DNA from: Ulvibacterium sp965248315
Lineage (GTDB): Bacteria; Bacteroidota; Bacteroidia; Flavobacteriales; Flavobacteriaceae
Direction: 5' to 3'
DNA length: 64,000 nucleotides
Assembly: GCF_965248315.1 (NCBI RefSeq)
Contig: NZ_CBDFIX010000001.1
Span: forward strand, 285,071-349,070
The notes under the pieces were generated by a model that saw only the letters and a program-made list of their open reading frames with translations, did not search any database and was not told the DNA's origin. A program made the translations under genes and the position numbers. Every line of letters begins with the position of its first letter. Position 1 is the first letter of the stretch. Positions 8,888 to 17,926 of the stretch are shown here, piece by piece.

Positions 8888-10132
8888 TTAATTGCTGATA
8901 TTGCGCGAGTTTGTGGAACCCACGCCAATAATACTGTCGTAGAGATCACCAAAATTGCGATAGTACACCAAAATTAAATAGGTGTTCTCGGTAAAGTGGA
9001 AATTGCCGCAGACCGTATTTAAATCGATAATGCCACCTTCCCGTTTTATGACGTATTTATAATTGTAGAAGCCCTGTTTAAATCTAATTTCGGCCTCCAT
9101 CATTCCATTATCCTCGTTGTAGGTCATTTTGTTCTCCTCCAGCAGGGCGTAATTGTTGTATTTGCCAAAAATATATACTTCATCCAATTCCAAAATTGCA
9201 TCGTAAGGAAGGCTAAAATGCACATTGGTATATTCAGCTTCACGGGAATTTTCAGTACCCTGAAGGGTGCGAATCACAAAATCTCCGTTAATGTCGGGAA
9301 AATAGGTATAGGGTTCGTTAAACCTATAATCATCACTAAATAGATAATGTTGGTATAAATCCCCAATTTCTATTCTCGATATCTGTGCGCTTGGCGCCCT
9401 TAAATCGCTGGTGTCAAAGTTGAGAAACTCGTTTCCCCCAAAAAAACTGGTCTCCTGATCGTACTTGTACACAAGTTCGTTGCCTATGGTAAATTGCGGT
9501 TTAATGTTGTATAAAGTGGTTGGCCAGTAATAATTCTGTATGATGGCCACCTTTACCTCTTTCTTCGGATTTACCAATTGGAAATTACCGGCATTGATAT
9601 TGAATTGGGCTACCTGTTTTTCGTTCAAAAAATTAAAGTCGCGAGAACGTTTTATGGTCCCGCCAACCTTTACCAGATCTTTGTAGACCACAAACCTTCT
9701 AGAGAATTGAAGCTCATAACTGCTGTTGTAAATCTCTATGAGATAGTTGCCGCTCACTTTTAGGCGCACATTTTCATTGGGTATGGTGAGGCGATAATTG
9801 GAATAGGGCTGCAAAGTGGTATAGCTGTTCTCGTAATCTATAATACGCTGGTTGTCCACGCCGCTGAGGTATTGCGATTTTAATAGGTCCGATGGGGTCC
9901 AATCGTAATCACAATGAACAATCTTGTAATAGTAATCCTGCTCAATGGCCAGAATGTCATCAAACTCCAAATAGATAGGTTCGCCGATTTGAACTACGGG
10001 AAATTGATCTTCCGTAGGTCCTTTAAAAATGATGGACTTTATGTTTGAGGGCGGGTCTATTTCTTCCTGAACCTGTGCGAACAGGGAGGACACAAAAAAA
10101 AACAAGAAAATCTGTTTAAGATTTAAATGCAT
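8888..10132 (-). CDS. Type IX secretion system Plug-like protein (DUF5103)
   Basis: 414-aa protein with a signal peptide (about residues 1-19, ending LFA-QV) and the DUF5103 fold, which is mostly beta strands. Members of this family include the Flavobacterium johnsoniae Plug protein that closes the empty SprA translocon of T9SS. The conserved start of the mature protein (PPSNIKSIIF, VVQIGEPIYLEFDD), the central HCDYDWTPSDL segment and the C-terminal GFYNYKYV region support the family call. Its role here as a T9SS component is inferred from the family. It is transcribed divergently from nqrA and has its own -7 box. Confidence 0.85.
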   Translation of the reverse strand: MHLNLKQIFLFFFVSSLFAQVQEEIDPPSNIKSIIFKGPTEDQFPVVQIGEPIYLEFDDILAIEQDYYYKIVHCDYDWTPSDLLKSQYLSGVDNQRIIDYENSYTTLQPYSNYRLTIPNENVRLKVSGNYLIEIYNSSYELQFSRRFVVYKDLVKVGGTIKRSRDFNFLNEKQVAQFNINAGNFQLVNPKKEVKVAIIQNYYWPTTLYNIKPQFTIGNELVYKYDQETSFFGGNEFLNFDTSDLRAPSAQISRIEIGDLYQHYLFSDDYRFNEPYTYFPDINGDFVIRTLQGTENSREAEYTNVHFSLPYDAILELDEVYIFGKYNNYALLEENKMTYNEDNGMMEAEIRFKQGFYNYKYVIKREGGIIDLNTVCGNFHFTENTYLILVYYRNFGDLYDSIIGVGSTNSRNISN

Positions 10133-10151
10133 TTATGGACTATTTTTTGGG

Positions 10152-10159
10152 CAAAGGTA
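10152..10159 (-). promoter_or_regulatory. Putative -7 box of the Plug-like gene
   Basis: Minus strand TACCTTTG, 19 bases before the start codon, in the 152-bp divergent region shared with nqrA. Confidence 0.45.
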
Positions 10160-10242
10160 AACAAAAAGCGTGCCTAGGGAATTAACATCGGTGTAATGCC
10201 CAAATTTCTAGGCAATTATTATGAAAACTTTCTTTTAAATAC

Positions 10243-10250
10243 TATTTTTG
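10243..10250 (+). promoter_or_regulatory. Putative -7 box of the nqr operon
   Basis: TATTTTTG (TAnnTTTG), 34 bases upstream of the nqrA ATG. It is the only consensus match I found in this part of the divergent region. Confidence 0.45.
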
Positions 10251-10284
10251 CCCCTAATTTTGCTAACCTAAGCTCTACTATAAC

Positions 10285-11637
10285 ATGTCCAAAGACATTC
10301 GGATTAAGAAAGGCTTGAACATCAATCTTGTCGGTGCCGCAGAGCAAACTATTTCCAAAGCCGTTTTAAGCAATGTTTACGCAATAAACCTCAACGATTT
10401 TCACGGTATTACACCTAAAATGTTGGTAAAGGAGAAGGCCGAAATAAAGGCCGGCGAAGCGCTTTTTTATAATAAAAATAGGGAAGACATGTTTTTTGTT
10501 TCCCCAGTAAGCGGAGAGCTAATTGAGATTGAGCGTGGTGCCCGAAGACGCATTTTGACCTTGAGGATACTGGCAGATAAGTCACAACAAAATTTGGAGC
10601 ACGATGTCCTAGATGTCTCCAGTGCCTCTTCCCAAGAACTAAAGGCCTATCTCCTTAAAGGAGGATGTTGGCCTTTTATAAAGCAGCGTCCCTATGACAT
10701 CATAGCCGATCCGGATACCGTTCCCAAGGCAATCTTTATTTCGGGATACACATCGGCCCCTTTAGCGGCAGATTATGATTTTGTGCTTCAAGGAAAGGAA
10801 AAGGAACTACAAACGGCAATTACAGCCTTGGACAAAATGACTCCGGGGAAAATACATGTTTCGGTTGGCAAATCCTCCAATTCGCCATTGGCGGGACTAA
10901 ACGGGATTGAATTGCACAAAGTTTCCGGGCCTCATCCTGCAGGGTTGGTCGGAACGCAGATCAATAAATTAGACCCCATAAATAAAGGAGAAATTGTTTG
11001 GACGGTTACTCCCCAAGATCTTGTAATCATGGGTGAGTTGCTTTTGACCGGTATTTTTAATCCCGAACGCATCGTTGCCTTGTCTGGCTCCTGTGTTAAG
11101 GCCCCGAAGTATTATAAAACCAAAATAGGGGCGGAAATTTCTACTTTTCTATATGCCAGTGGTGTTAACTCCGACGATTTTAGGGTCATTAATGGAGATG
11201 TACTTACGGGGACCAAAAGTAATCCTGATGGGTATTTAGGTTCTTACAATAACACGGTAACGGCTATTCCCGAAGGGGATGACTATGAATTTTTTGGCTG
11301 GAACAAACCCATTTTTAATAAGGTTTCCGCTACTAGGGCCTTGACATTCTCATGGATGCAGCCTAACAAAAAATATGACCTGAACACCAATACCAATGGA
11401 GAACATAGGGCATTTGTGGTAACCGGTATGTATGAAAAGGTTTTTCCCATGGACATTTATCCCCTTCAGTTATTGAAGGCTTGTATGGTAAAGGATCTGG
11501 ATGAAATGGAGCAATTGGGACTTTACGAGGTGGCTCCGGAGGATTTTTCCTTGACCGAATTTGTCTGCATATCAAAACAGCCCCATCAACAGATTATTCG
11601 TGAAGGATTGGATTTATTACATAAAGAAATAGGATAA
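10285..11637 (+). CDS. nqrA: Na+-translocating NADH:quinone reductase subunit A
   Basis: Peripheral subunit of the Na+-NQR complex, which oxidises NADH, reduces quinone and pumps Na+ outward. At 450 aa it has the family length. The N-terminal IKKGLNINLVG segment, the early GISGY-like variant FISGYTSAPLA, the GPHPAGLVGTQINKLDP stretch and the C-terminal FPMDIYPLQLLKACM are characteristic. It is the first gene of a tightly packed run (3 bp before nqrB), which fixes the operon order nqrABCDEF. Confidence 0.97.
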   Translation: MSKDIRIKKGLNINLVGAAEQTISKAVLSNVYAINLNDFHGITPKMLVKEKAEIKAGEALFYNKNREDMFFVSPVSGELIEIERGARRRILTLRILADKSQQNLEHDVLDVSSASSQELKAYLLKGGCWPFIKQRPYDIIADPDTVPKAIFISGYTSAPLAADYDFVLQGKEKELQTAITALDKMTPGKIHVSVGKSSNSPLAGLNGIELHKVSGPHPAGLVGTQINKLDPINKGEIVWTVTPQDLVIMGELLLTGIFNPERIVALSGSCVKAPKYYKTKIGAEISTFLYASGVNSDDFRVINGDVLTGTKSNPDGYLGSYNNTVTAIPEGDDYEFFGWNKPIFNKVSATRALTFSWMQPNKKYDLNTNTNGEHRAFVVTGMYEKVFPMDIYPLQLLKACMVKDLDEMEQLGLYEVAPEDFSLTEFVCISKQPHQQIIREGLDLLHKEIG

Positions 11638-11640
11638 AAT

Positions 11641-12924
11641 ATGAGTGATAATAGACTAACCTTTAAGAAAAGACTACATATCTTAAAGCATAGGTATAGG
11701 GGCAAGAAAATGGCACCGGCCTTCAACGCCATCCATACTTTTTTATTCTCACCAGATGAAACAACACATTCCGGATCTCATATCCGAGGTGCCGATGACC
11801 TAAAGCGTACCATGAACACGGTTATCATGGCTTTGGTTCCAGTATTGCTTTTCTCTATGTTCAATACGGGATACCAACATTATGCGGCCATCGATGCCGC
11901 CAATGGAGTTGCAAGGGAACTGTCCCTATGGGGTAATTTTTTCACTTGGGAAAACCTTTGGATTGGAATAACCCAGGTATTGCCTTTGGTCATAGTATCC
12001 TATGGGGTAGGCTTGATCATAGAATTTATTTTTGCCGTCATAAAAGGGCACGAGGTAGAGGAAGGTTACTTGGTAACCGGAATGTTGGTTCCCTTGATCG
12101 TTCCTGTGGATACCCCCTTGTGGATGCTGGCTGTGGCCGTTGCTTTTGGGGTAATTATTGGGAAAGAAGTTTTTGGTGGTACAGGCATGAATATTCTTAA
12201 CCCTGCTCTAACCATTAGAGCCTTTTTGTTTTTTGCCTATCCTACTTGGATGAGTGGAGACAAGGTTTGGGTGCATGAGGCGGTAGAACGTGCTGGAGGA
12301 CCCGACGCCATTTCCGGGGAGACCATTTTGGGCTTTCTCGCACAGAATAAGGCAGATGAGTATTCCTATACCATATCCGACATGTTTTTTGGATTTATTC
12401 CTGGTTCGGTGGGAGAGACTTCTACATTTCTGATATTGCTCGGAGGTCTTTTTCTTATTTTCAGTAAAATAGCAAGTTGGCGTATCATGGTCAGTGCCGT
12501 TATCGGTTCCTTGGTTATGGGACTGATTTTTAACGGAGTTGTGGATGCTGGATGGATTACCGAGACCAGTAATTTTTATGGACTGATGAGTTTCGAATTC
12601 TGGAAACATTTAATAGTGGGAGGATTGGCTTTTGGTATTGTGTATATGGCTACGGATCCCGTAACCGGATCACAGACCAACCGTGGAAAATGGTTTTATG
12701 GATTCCTAATAGGGTTCCTTTCCGTAATGATACGGGTTTTCAATCCTGCCTATCCTGAAGGTGTTTTCTTGGCCATATTGCTGATGAACGTTTTTGCTCC
12801 TACCATAGATCATTATGTCATACGGGGCAATGTGGCACGGCGAATGAAACGGTTGAAGAATGCGACTATTTTCCCAAAAGATTCGGATAGTAAAGAAGAG
12901 GAACTAAAAGTTGAAACAGTATAA
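11641..12924 (+). CDS. nqrB: Na+-translocating NADH:quinone reductase subunit B
   Basis: Integral membrane subunit carrying riboflavin and a covalent FMN, with about ten hydrophobic segments in 427 aa. The covalent FMN site in this family is a Thr within an ApbE target motif of the form Dxx[ST]GA[ST]. Here the corresponding segment reads D222-A-I-S-G-E227-T228, with Glu in place of the usual Ala before the acceptor Thr. An ApbE gene is encoded at the end of the same cluster. The start lies 3 bp after nqrA and nqrC follows after 2 bp. Confidence 0.97.
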   Translation: MSDNRLTFKKRLHILKHRYRGKKMAPAFNAIHTFLFSPDETTHSGSHIRGADDLKRTMNTVIMALVPVLLFSMFNTGYQHYAAIDAANGVARELSLWGNFFTWENLWIGITQVLPLVIVSYGVGLIIEFIFAVIKGHEVEEGYLVTGMLVPLIVPVDTPLWMLAVAVAFGVIIGKEVFGGTGMNILNPALTIRAFLFFAYPTWMSGDKVWVHEAVERAGGPDAISGETILGFLAQNKADEYSYTISDMFFGFIPGSVGETSTFLILLGGLFLIFSKIASWRIMVSAVIGSLVMGLIFNGVVDAGWITETSNFYGLMSFEFWKHLIVGGLAFGIVYMATDPVTGSQTNRGKWFYGFLIGFLSVMIRVFNPAYPEGVFLAILLMNVFAPTIDHYVIRGNVARRMKRLKNATIFPKDSDSKEEELKVETV

Positions 12925-12926
12925 TT

Positions 12927-13676
12927 ATGGCCATTAATACCGAAAAAAATACGTATACCGTAATTTTTGCCTGCATCATGGTAGTGGTAGTCGGTTCTAT
13001 CCTGGCTTTTTTGGCATCATCGCTAAGTGATAAAATAAAGGAGAACGAACGTTTTGAAAAACAGCAGAACATCCTTTATGCCATGGGGGTAAATGAAAAC
13101 CAAGACGAAGGCAGTGTGAATTTCATACCGACGGATAGGGTAGAGGGGGAGTTCTCCAATTACATAAAGGAGCAATTGGTCATTGAAGGAGACCAAATTA
13201 CCCAGGATGATGACGCCTACCTTATCGACATGAAAAAACAGCTTTCCGAAATGAAGAATGGGACAACACCAAGGTTGCCCTTGTTGATCGGTGAAAAAGA
13301 GGACAAAAAGTTCTATATCATTCCGCTGTATGGTAAAGGTCTTTGGGGCCCTATTTGGGGTTTTGCAGCTTTGGATGATCAAATGGTAGTCCAAGGGGTA
13401 TATTTTGATCATCAATCTGAAACCCCTGGTCTTGGTGCCAACATTAAACAGCGTTATTTCATGGACGATTTTACCGGGGAATCTATCTTAGATGGCACCC
13501 TATACGCTGGCATTGCAGTGGCCAAAGGAAACAACGACCCACTGAATAACACAAAGGACGATAACGAGGTAGATGCCTTGGCCGGTGCTACAATTACGGG
13601 TAACGGGGTATCCGCCATGATAAGCCAAAGTGTGAACCTATACAAGGGCTATTTAGAAACTATTAGAGCAAAATAA
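12927..13676 (+). CDS. nqrC: Na+-translocating NADH:quinone reductase subunit C
   Basis: 249-aa subunit with one N-terminal transmembrane helix (about residues 11-32) and a periplasmic FMN-binding domain. The covalent FMN motif is D216-A-L-A-G-A-T222, so T222 is the predicted acceptor; Ala219 stands where Ser or Thr is usual. The segment ETPGLGANI (165-173) typical of FMN-binding domains is present. It carries FMN in the electron path to NqrB and depends on ApbE for flavinylation. Confidence 0.96.
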   Translation: MAINTEKNTYTVIFACIMVVVVGSILAFLASSLSDKIKENERFEKQQNILYAMGVNENQDEGSVNFIPTDRVEGEFSNYIKEQLVIEGDQITQDDDAYLIDMKKQLSEMKNGTTPRLPLLIGEKEDKKFYIIPLYGKGLWGPIWGFAALDDQMVVQGVYFDHQSETPGLGANIKQRYFMDDFTGESILDGTLYAGIAVAKGNNDPLNNTKDDNEVDALAGATITGNGVSAMISQSVNLYKGYLETIRAK

Positions 13677-13678
13677 CT

Positions 13679-14326
13679 ATGGCTTTACTTACTAAAAAAG
13701 ATGCTAGTCTAATATTAGATCCCCTAGCGGACAATAATCCGATTACCATACAGGTCTTAGGTATTTGTTCGGCATTGGCCATTACAGCAGAATTAAAGGC
13801 ATCCGTGGTCATGGCCATATCTGTAATATTCGTATTGGGAGTGGGTAACGTGGTCATTTCGCTGATGCGGAACGTTATCCCTTCAAAAATCCGAATTATT
13901 GTTCAATTGATTGTAGTGGCTACACTTGTAATCATTGTTGATCAAGTGCTAAAAGCCTTTGCCTATGAGTTGAGTAAGACCCTTTCCGTATTTGTAGGGT
14001 TGATAATTACCAATTGTATTATTATGGGTCGTTTTGAGGCATTTGCCCTTGGTAACGGTCCCTGGAAATCGTTTTTGGATGGTATTGGCAACGCTTTGGG
14101 CTATGGTGTAATTCTTATCATTGTCGGTTTTTTTAGGGAATTATTGGGATCTGGTACATTGTTTGGCTACAAAGTACTGGGCGACCCCGTTAAAATGACC
14201 GGACTTTATTCCACGGGATATGAGAACAATGGTTTTATGATAATTCCACCAGCGGCATTAATTGTGGTGGGAATCATCATTTGGGTACAACGATCGCGTA
14301 ATACGGCCTTGATAGAAGATAATTAG
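13679..14326 (+). CDS. nqrD: Na+-translocating NADH:quinone reductase subunit D
   Basis: 215-aa integral membrane subunit, homologous to NqrE, with six predicted helices. The two half-repeat cysteines (GICSALAI near residue 30 and ITNCIIMGRFEAFA near residue 113) are the expected ligands of the intramembrane iron centre shared with NqrE. It starts 2 bp after nqrC. Family length and motifs are normal. Confidence 0.96.
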   Translation: MALLTKKDASLILDPLADNNPITIQVLGICSALAITAELKASVVMAISVIFVLGVGNVVISLMRNVIPSKIRIIVQLIVVATLVIIVDQVLKAFAYELSKTLSVFVGLIITNCIIMGRFEAFALGNGPWKSFLDGIGNALGYGVILIIVGFFRELLGSGTLFGYKVLGDPVKMTGLYSTGYENNGFMIIPPAALIVVGIIIWVQRSRNTALIEDN

Positions 14327-14349
14327 AAGACTAGTTAAAAAAGAAAATT

Positions 14350-15096
14350 ATGTTGGAGCATATTGAGCTGTTTTTTAAATCCATTTTCATAGATAACATG
14401 GTTTTTGCCGTGTTCTTGGGAATGTGTTCGTATTTGGCGGTTTCCAAAAAAGTTGCCACAGCTGTAGGTTTGGGAGCTGCGGTTATTTTTGTTTTGGCCG
14501 TAACTGTGCCCTTGAACTGGCTTCTAGACCAGTATTTGTTAAGGGATGGCGCTTTGGTTTGGTTGGGCCCGGAATATGCGGATTATAACCTGAGCTTCCT
14601 ATCCTTTATCCTATTTATTGCCACCATTGCTACCATGGTACAGTTGGTGGAAATCGTAGTAGAAAAATTTTCGCCGTCGCTATATAACTCATTGGGCATC
14701 TTTCTTCCTCTGATAGCTGTGAATTGTGCCATTTTAGGAGGATCCCTTTTCATGCAATCTAGGGAAATTGCCACGCTGGGATTGGCCGTGAACTATGGTA
14801 TAAGCTCCGGTATTGGTTGGTTTCTGGCTATTTTGGCCATAGCCGCGATTCGGGAGAAAATCCGATATTCCAATGTTCCCCCTCCGTTGCGGGGATTGGG
14901 CATTACATTTATAATTACTGGATTGATGGGCATTGGTTTCCAAAGTTTTGGAGGCATGTTGACAGGAGGTGACGAGGCCGCTGCCCCGGTGGAGGAGACC
15001 ACTGTACAAAAAATTGAGAAAGAAGAAAAAGAAATTAAAGAGGAAATCGATGAGAAAGAGATCTCCTATAACGATGCCGTAAAAGAATACAAATGA
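14350..15096 (+). CDS. nqrE: Na+-translocating NADH:quinone reductase subunit E, with charged C-terminal extension
   Basis: 248-aa integral membrane subunit paired with NqrD around the intramembrane iron centre (Cys in GMCSYLAV near residue 26 and in VNCAILGGS near residue 125). The conserved core ends near residue 203. A ~45-residue tail follows, rich in Glu and Lys (EKEEKEIKEEIDEKE) and absent from the classical ~200-aa enzymes of gammaproteobacteria. The stop codon overlaps the nqrF start (ATGA), so the two are translationally coupled. Confidence 0.96.
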   Translation: MLEHIELFFKSIFIDNMVFAVFLGMCSYLAVSKKVATAVGLGAAVIFVLAVTVPLNWLLDQYLLRDGALVWLGPEYADYNLSFLSFILFIATIATMVQLVEIVVEKFSPSLYNSLGIFLPLIAVNCAILGGSLFMQSREIATLGLAVNYGISSGIGWFLAILAIAAIREKIRYSNVPPPLRGLGITFIITGLMGIGFQSFGGMLTGGDEAAAPVEETTVQKIEKEEKEIKEEIDEKEISYNDAVKEYK

Positions 15097-16400
15097 TTTT
15101 AGCTACAAGCATAGGAGGAACCATATTAATCACCGTAGTTGCATTTTTGATTCTGTTACTTTTGTTGGTGGCCCTATTATTGTTCACCAAGGAAAAGTTA
15201 TCTCCGTCTGGTCCGGTGACCATTACCATAAACGGGGAAAAGCAAATAGAAGTTGCCTCTGGCAGCTCTTTGTTGTCCACACTGGGTAATCAAAAAGTGT
15301 TTCTACCATCCGCCTGTGGTGGCGGGGGGACCTGTATACAATGTGAGTGCCACGTACTCGCCGGAGGTGGCGAGGCCTTGCCAACGGAGACACCACATTT
15401 TTCCAAAAGGGAATTGAACGAGGGGGCTCGCTTGGCCTGTCAAGTAAAGGTGAAGCAAGATATGGAGATTACCATTCCCGAGGAAGTCTTCGGTATTAAG
15501 AAATGGGATGCCACAGTCGTACGTAATTACAACGTGGCTTCGTTCATCAAGGAATTTGTTGTTGAAATACCGGATGATATGGGCTATAAGGCAGGGGGCT
15601 ATATACAGATAGAGATTCCTCCCTGTGAAATAAAATATGCCGATATCGATATTACGGCACATCCGGAGGAACATGAAACACCGGATAAATTTCAGGCCGA
15701 GTGGGACAAGTTTAATCTATGGCCTTTGGCAATGAAAAATACCGAAACGGTGGAAAGAGCTTACTCTATGGCTTCTTATCCTGCAGAAGGCAGGGAAATT
15801 ATGCTGAACGTACGTATTGCAACACCACCTTGGGACCGTTCCAAAAACGGATGGATGGATGTAAATCCCGGTATAGCCTCGTCCTACATATTTGCCCAAA
15901 AACCTGGGGACAAGGTGGTTATTTCGGGACCTTATGGCGAGTTTTTTATCAACGAATCGGAATCGGAGATGTTGTATGTCGGTGGGGGTGCCGGTATGGC
16001 GCCGATGCGTTCGCACTTGTACCATTTGTTCAAGACCTTGAAAACTAATAGAAAAGTGACCTATTGGTACGGGGGCCGTTCAAAAAGAGAGCTATTCTAT
16101 ATCGATCATTTTAGGCAGTTGGAAAAAGACTTTCCAAACTTTAAGTTCTATATGGCACTTTCGGAACCGCTGGAAGAGGATAATTGGAAGGTGAAGGAAA
16201 ACTTGGATTCCCCTGGGGATGGTTTTGTAGGTTTTATCCATAATTGCGTTATTGACAACTATTTAAATCATCACGAATCTCCTGAGGATATAGAACTTTA
16301 TTTTTGTGGCCCACCATTAATGAACAAGGCCGTTCAGAAAATGGGTGAGGATTTTGGTATTCCAGATGAGCATATCCGTTTCGACGATTTTGGAGGATAA
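15093..16400 (+). CDS. nqrF: Na+-translocating NADH:quinone reductase subunit F
   Basis: NADH-oxidising entry subunit of 435 aa. It has an N-terminal membrane anchor (about residues 5-30), a plant-type [2Fe-2S] ferredoxin domain (SACGGGGTCIQCEC and the distal ARLACQV), then a ferredoxin-reductase module with the FAD motif RAYSMAS and the NADH-binding GGGAGMAPMRSH, ending in YFCGPPLM...DDFGG. The start overlaps the nqrE stop by ATGA. A terminator hairpin follows, so most operon transcripts probably end here. Confidence 0.97.
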   Translation: MILATSIGGTILITVVAFLILLLLLVALLLFTKEKLSPSGPVTITINGEKQIEVASGSSLLSTLGNQKVFLPSACGGGGTCIQCECHVLAGGGEALPTETPHFSKRELNEGARLACQVKVKQDMEITIPEEVFGIKKWDATVVRNYNVASFIKEFVVEIPDDMGYKAGGYIQIEIPPCEIKYADIDITAHPEEHETPDKFQAEWDKFNLWPLAMKNTETVERAYSMASYPAEGREIMLNVRIATPPWDRSKNGWMDVNPGIASSYIFAQKPGDKVVISGPYGEFFINESESEMLYVGGGAGMAPMRSHLYHLFKTLKTNRKVTYWYGGRSKRELFYIDHFRQLEKDFPNFKFYMALSEPLEEDNWKVKENLDSPGDGFVGFIHNCVIDNYLNHHESPEDIELYFCGPPLMNKAVQKMGEDFGIPDEHIRFDDFGG

Positions 16401-16422
16401 CGGGTATACAAAATGATTTTAT

Positions 16423-16459
16423 AACCTGATTGGTTCTCTGGACCGGTCAGGTTTTTTTT
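16423..16459 (+). terminator. Rho-independent terminator of the nqr operon
   Basis: Arms AACCTGA (16423-16429) and TCAGGTT (16447-16453), extended by weaker pairing inside, followed directly by a T run, 22 bases after the nqrF stop. Confidence 0.75.
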
Positions 16460-16463
16460 GATG

Positions 16464-16471
16464 TAATTTTG
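16464..16471 (+). promoter_or_regulatory. Putative -7 box just before the post-nqrF gene
   Basis: TAATTTTG, with only AAAC between its last base and the ATG at 16476. If used as a -7 element, transcription would start at or next to the start codon. Confidence 0.4.
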
Positions 16472-16475
16472 AAAC

Positions 16476-16844
16476 ATGGGCAAACCATTGACGGAGCAGG
16501 AACTTCACAACCTTGCCATGAATATTGTGGGCAAGCAGTTGGAAACCGAGGGCTATGAATTTATGGGGGTCAACAGTAAACCCAAAAAGAATCCCCAATT
16601 TGTTTGTCTTAAGGAAAAACAATTACACTTCATCGTTGTACGAAATGTGGATTATCCGAATGACCCCAAAGACTATGATTTGGAATTAGTACATAAGGTA
16701 AGGGCACATGCCGAAAAGTTTGAGGCACGTACCTATTATGCCGGTGTTGGGCTTTCCAATGCAAGCGATCAAAAATTACCCGTATTCTTGAATGAAGCTT
16801 ATATAGTGGATTATGACGGACTTATTGAAATTTACGATGAATAG
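16476..16844 (+). CDS. Conserved small protein linked to nqr in Flavobacteriia
   Basis: 122-aa soluble protein with no signal peptide or membrane segment and an alternating alpha/beta pattern. Homologues between nqrF and apbE in related genomes are often labelled as an NQR subunit F, but this one has no [2Fe-2S] cysteines and no FAD or NADH motifs, so that label is not justified. It overlaps the apbE start by 8 bases, which implies coupling to flavin transfer or NQR maturation. That link is positional only, and the function is unknown. Confidence 0.8.
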   Translation: MGKPLTEQELHNLAMNIVGKQLETEGYEFMGVNSKPKKNPQFVCLKEKQLHFIVVRNVDYPNDPKDYDLELVHKVRAHAEKFEARTYYAGVGLSNASDQKLPVFLNEAYIVDYDGLIEIYDE

Positions 16845-17856
16845 GATTGGATTACTTTTTCTGTCGACCGTTTTTATACTTTCTTGTTCCCCCGACGCCT
16901 CCAAATTAGTACAAAACGGGAATGCTGGAGGTGCTTTAGGGACTTCCTATAGCATTATTTATTTGTCGAATGGGAAACAGGATTTCGAAAAAGAAATCGA
17001 CTCTGTATTCGCGGTAATCAACAAATCCTTGTCCACGTATCTCCCGGATTCGGATATATCCAAAATCAATCAAGGCGATACTACCGTAGTGGTGGATAAA
17101 ATGTTCAGGGAAGTATTTGAACTTTCCCAAGAGGTAAATCGTATGACGGATGGCTATTTTGATCCCACGGTTGGAGTTTTGGTCAATGCATGGGGATTTG
17201 GTCCAAGCCCGTCCATCAAAATGGATAGTACAGTTGTTGATAGTCTTCTGGCTTTCGTAGGATTGGAAAAGGTAGATTTGACCGAATCCAATCGGGTCAA
17301 AAAGGAGAATCCCAATATTTATTTGGATTTCAATGCTATTGCCAAGGGATATGCCATTGATCGATTGGCCGCTTTTTTGGACGAAAAGGAAATTTCCGAC
17401 TACCTTATTGAAGTAGGTGGGGAACTTGTAGGCAAAGGAGAAAACCGGATAAAGGGAAAACCATGGGTAGTGGGTATAGACGATCCCCAAATTGAAGAAG
17501 GAAGGCGCCTTAAAATTCTCATGCAATTAAAGGATAGGGCATTGGCCTCCTCGGGAAACTACCGGAAGTTTCGGATAGATTCCATTACAGGGAAAAAATA
17601 TGTACATACGATAGATCCCAAATCCGGATTCACAAAAAATGGAAGCACCTTGGGAACTACGGTTTTGGCAAATACCTGTGGAGAAGCGGATGCCTACGCG
17701 ACTGCTTTTATGGCCATGGATCTCCAGGACGCACTTGCTTTATTGGCCGCACAAAAGGAACTTGATGCCTATATCGTTTATCTGGATGAAGCAGGGGAAG
17801 CCCAGGAATTTATGACAGAGGGTTTTAAGGACTTAGTAATGAATCCCAATGGTTAA
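16837..17856 (+). CDS. apbE: FAD:protein FMN transferase (ApbE), lipoprotein
   Basis: Attaches FMN from FAD to Thr in NqrB and NqrC. The ATG at 16837 is chosen over 16813 because it yields a lipoprotein signal (residues 1-17) with lipobox ILSCS, as usual for exported ApbE; the protein is then 340 aa. Family features are LGTSYSI, DSDISKINQ, the GYFDPTVG and WGFGP segments, FNAIAKGYAID, VEVGGE-type VGGELV and the C-terminal GEADAYATAFM near the Mg2+/FAD site. Its place behind nqr matches its substrates. Confidence 0.95.
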   Translation: MNRIGLLFLSTVFILSCSPDASKLVQNGNAGGALGTSYSIIYLSNGKQDFEKEIDSVFAVINKSLSTYLPDSDISKINQGDTTVVVDKMFREVFELSQEVNRMTDGYFDPTVGVLVNAWGFGPSPSIKMDSTVVDSLLAFVGLEKVDLTESNRVKKENPNIYLDFNAIAKGYAIDRLAAFLDEKEISDYLIEVGGELVGKGENRIKGKPWVVGIDDPQIEEGRRLKILMQLKDRALASSGNYRKFRIDSITGKKYVHTIDPKSGFTKNGSTLGTTVLANTCGEADAYATAFMAMDLQDALALLAAQKELDAYIVYLDEAGEAQEFMTEGFKDLVMNPNG

Positions 17857-17926
17857 AGTGTGGAAAACTATTGGTGTTTTCAGTTATGTGGAAGCCCCTT
17901 TGTATATTTAGCCTTCATCAATCCAT

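Noticed and set aside
16813..16836. Upstream ATG for apbE
   Set aside because: It adds eight residues before an otherwise well-formed lipoprotein signal; the ATG at 16837 overlaps the previous stop in the usual coupled manner.
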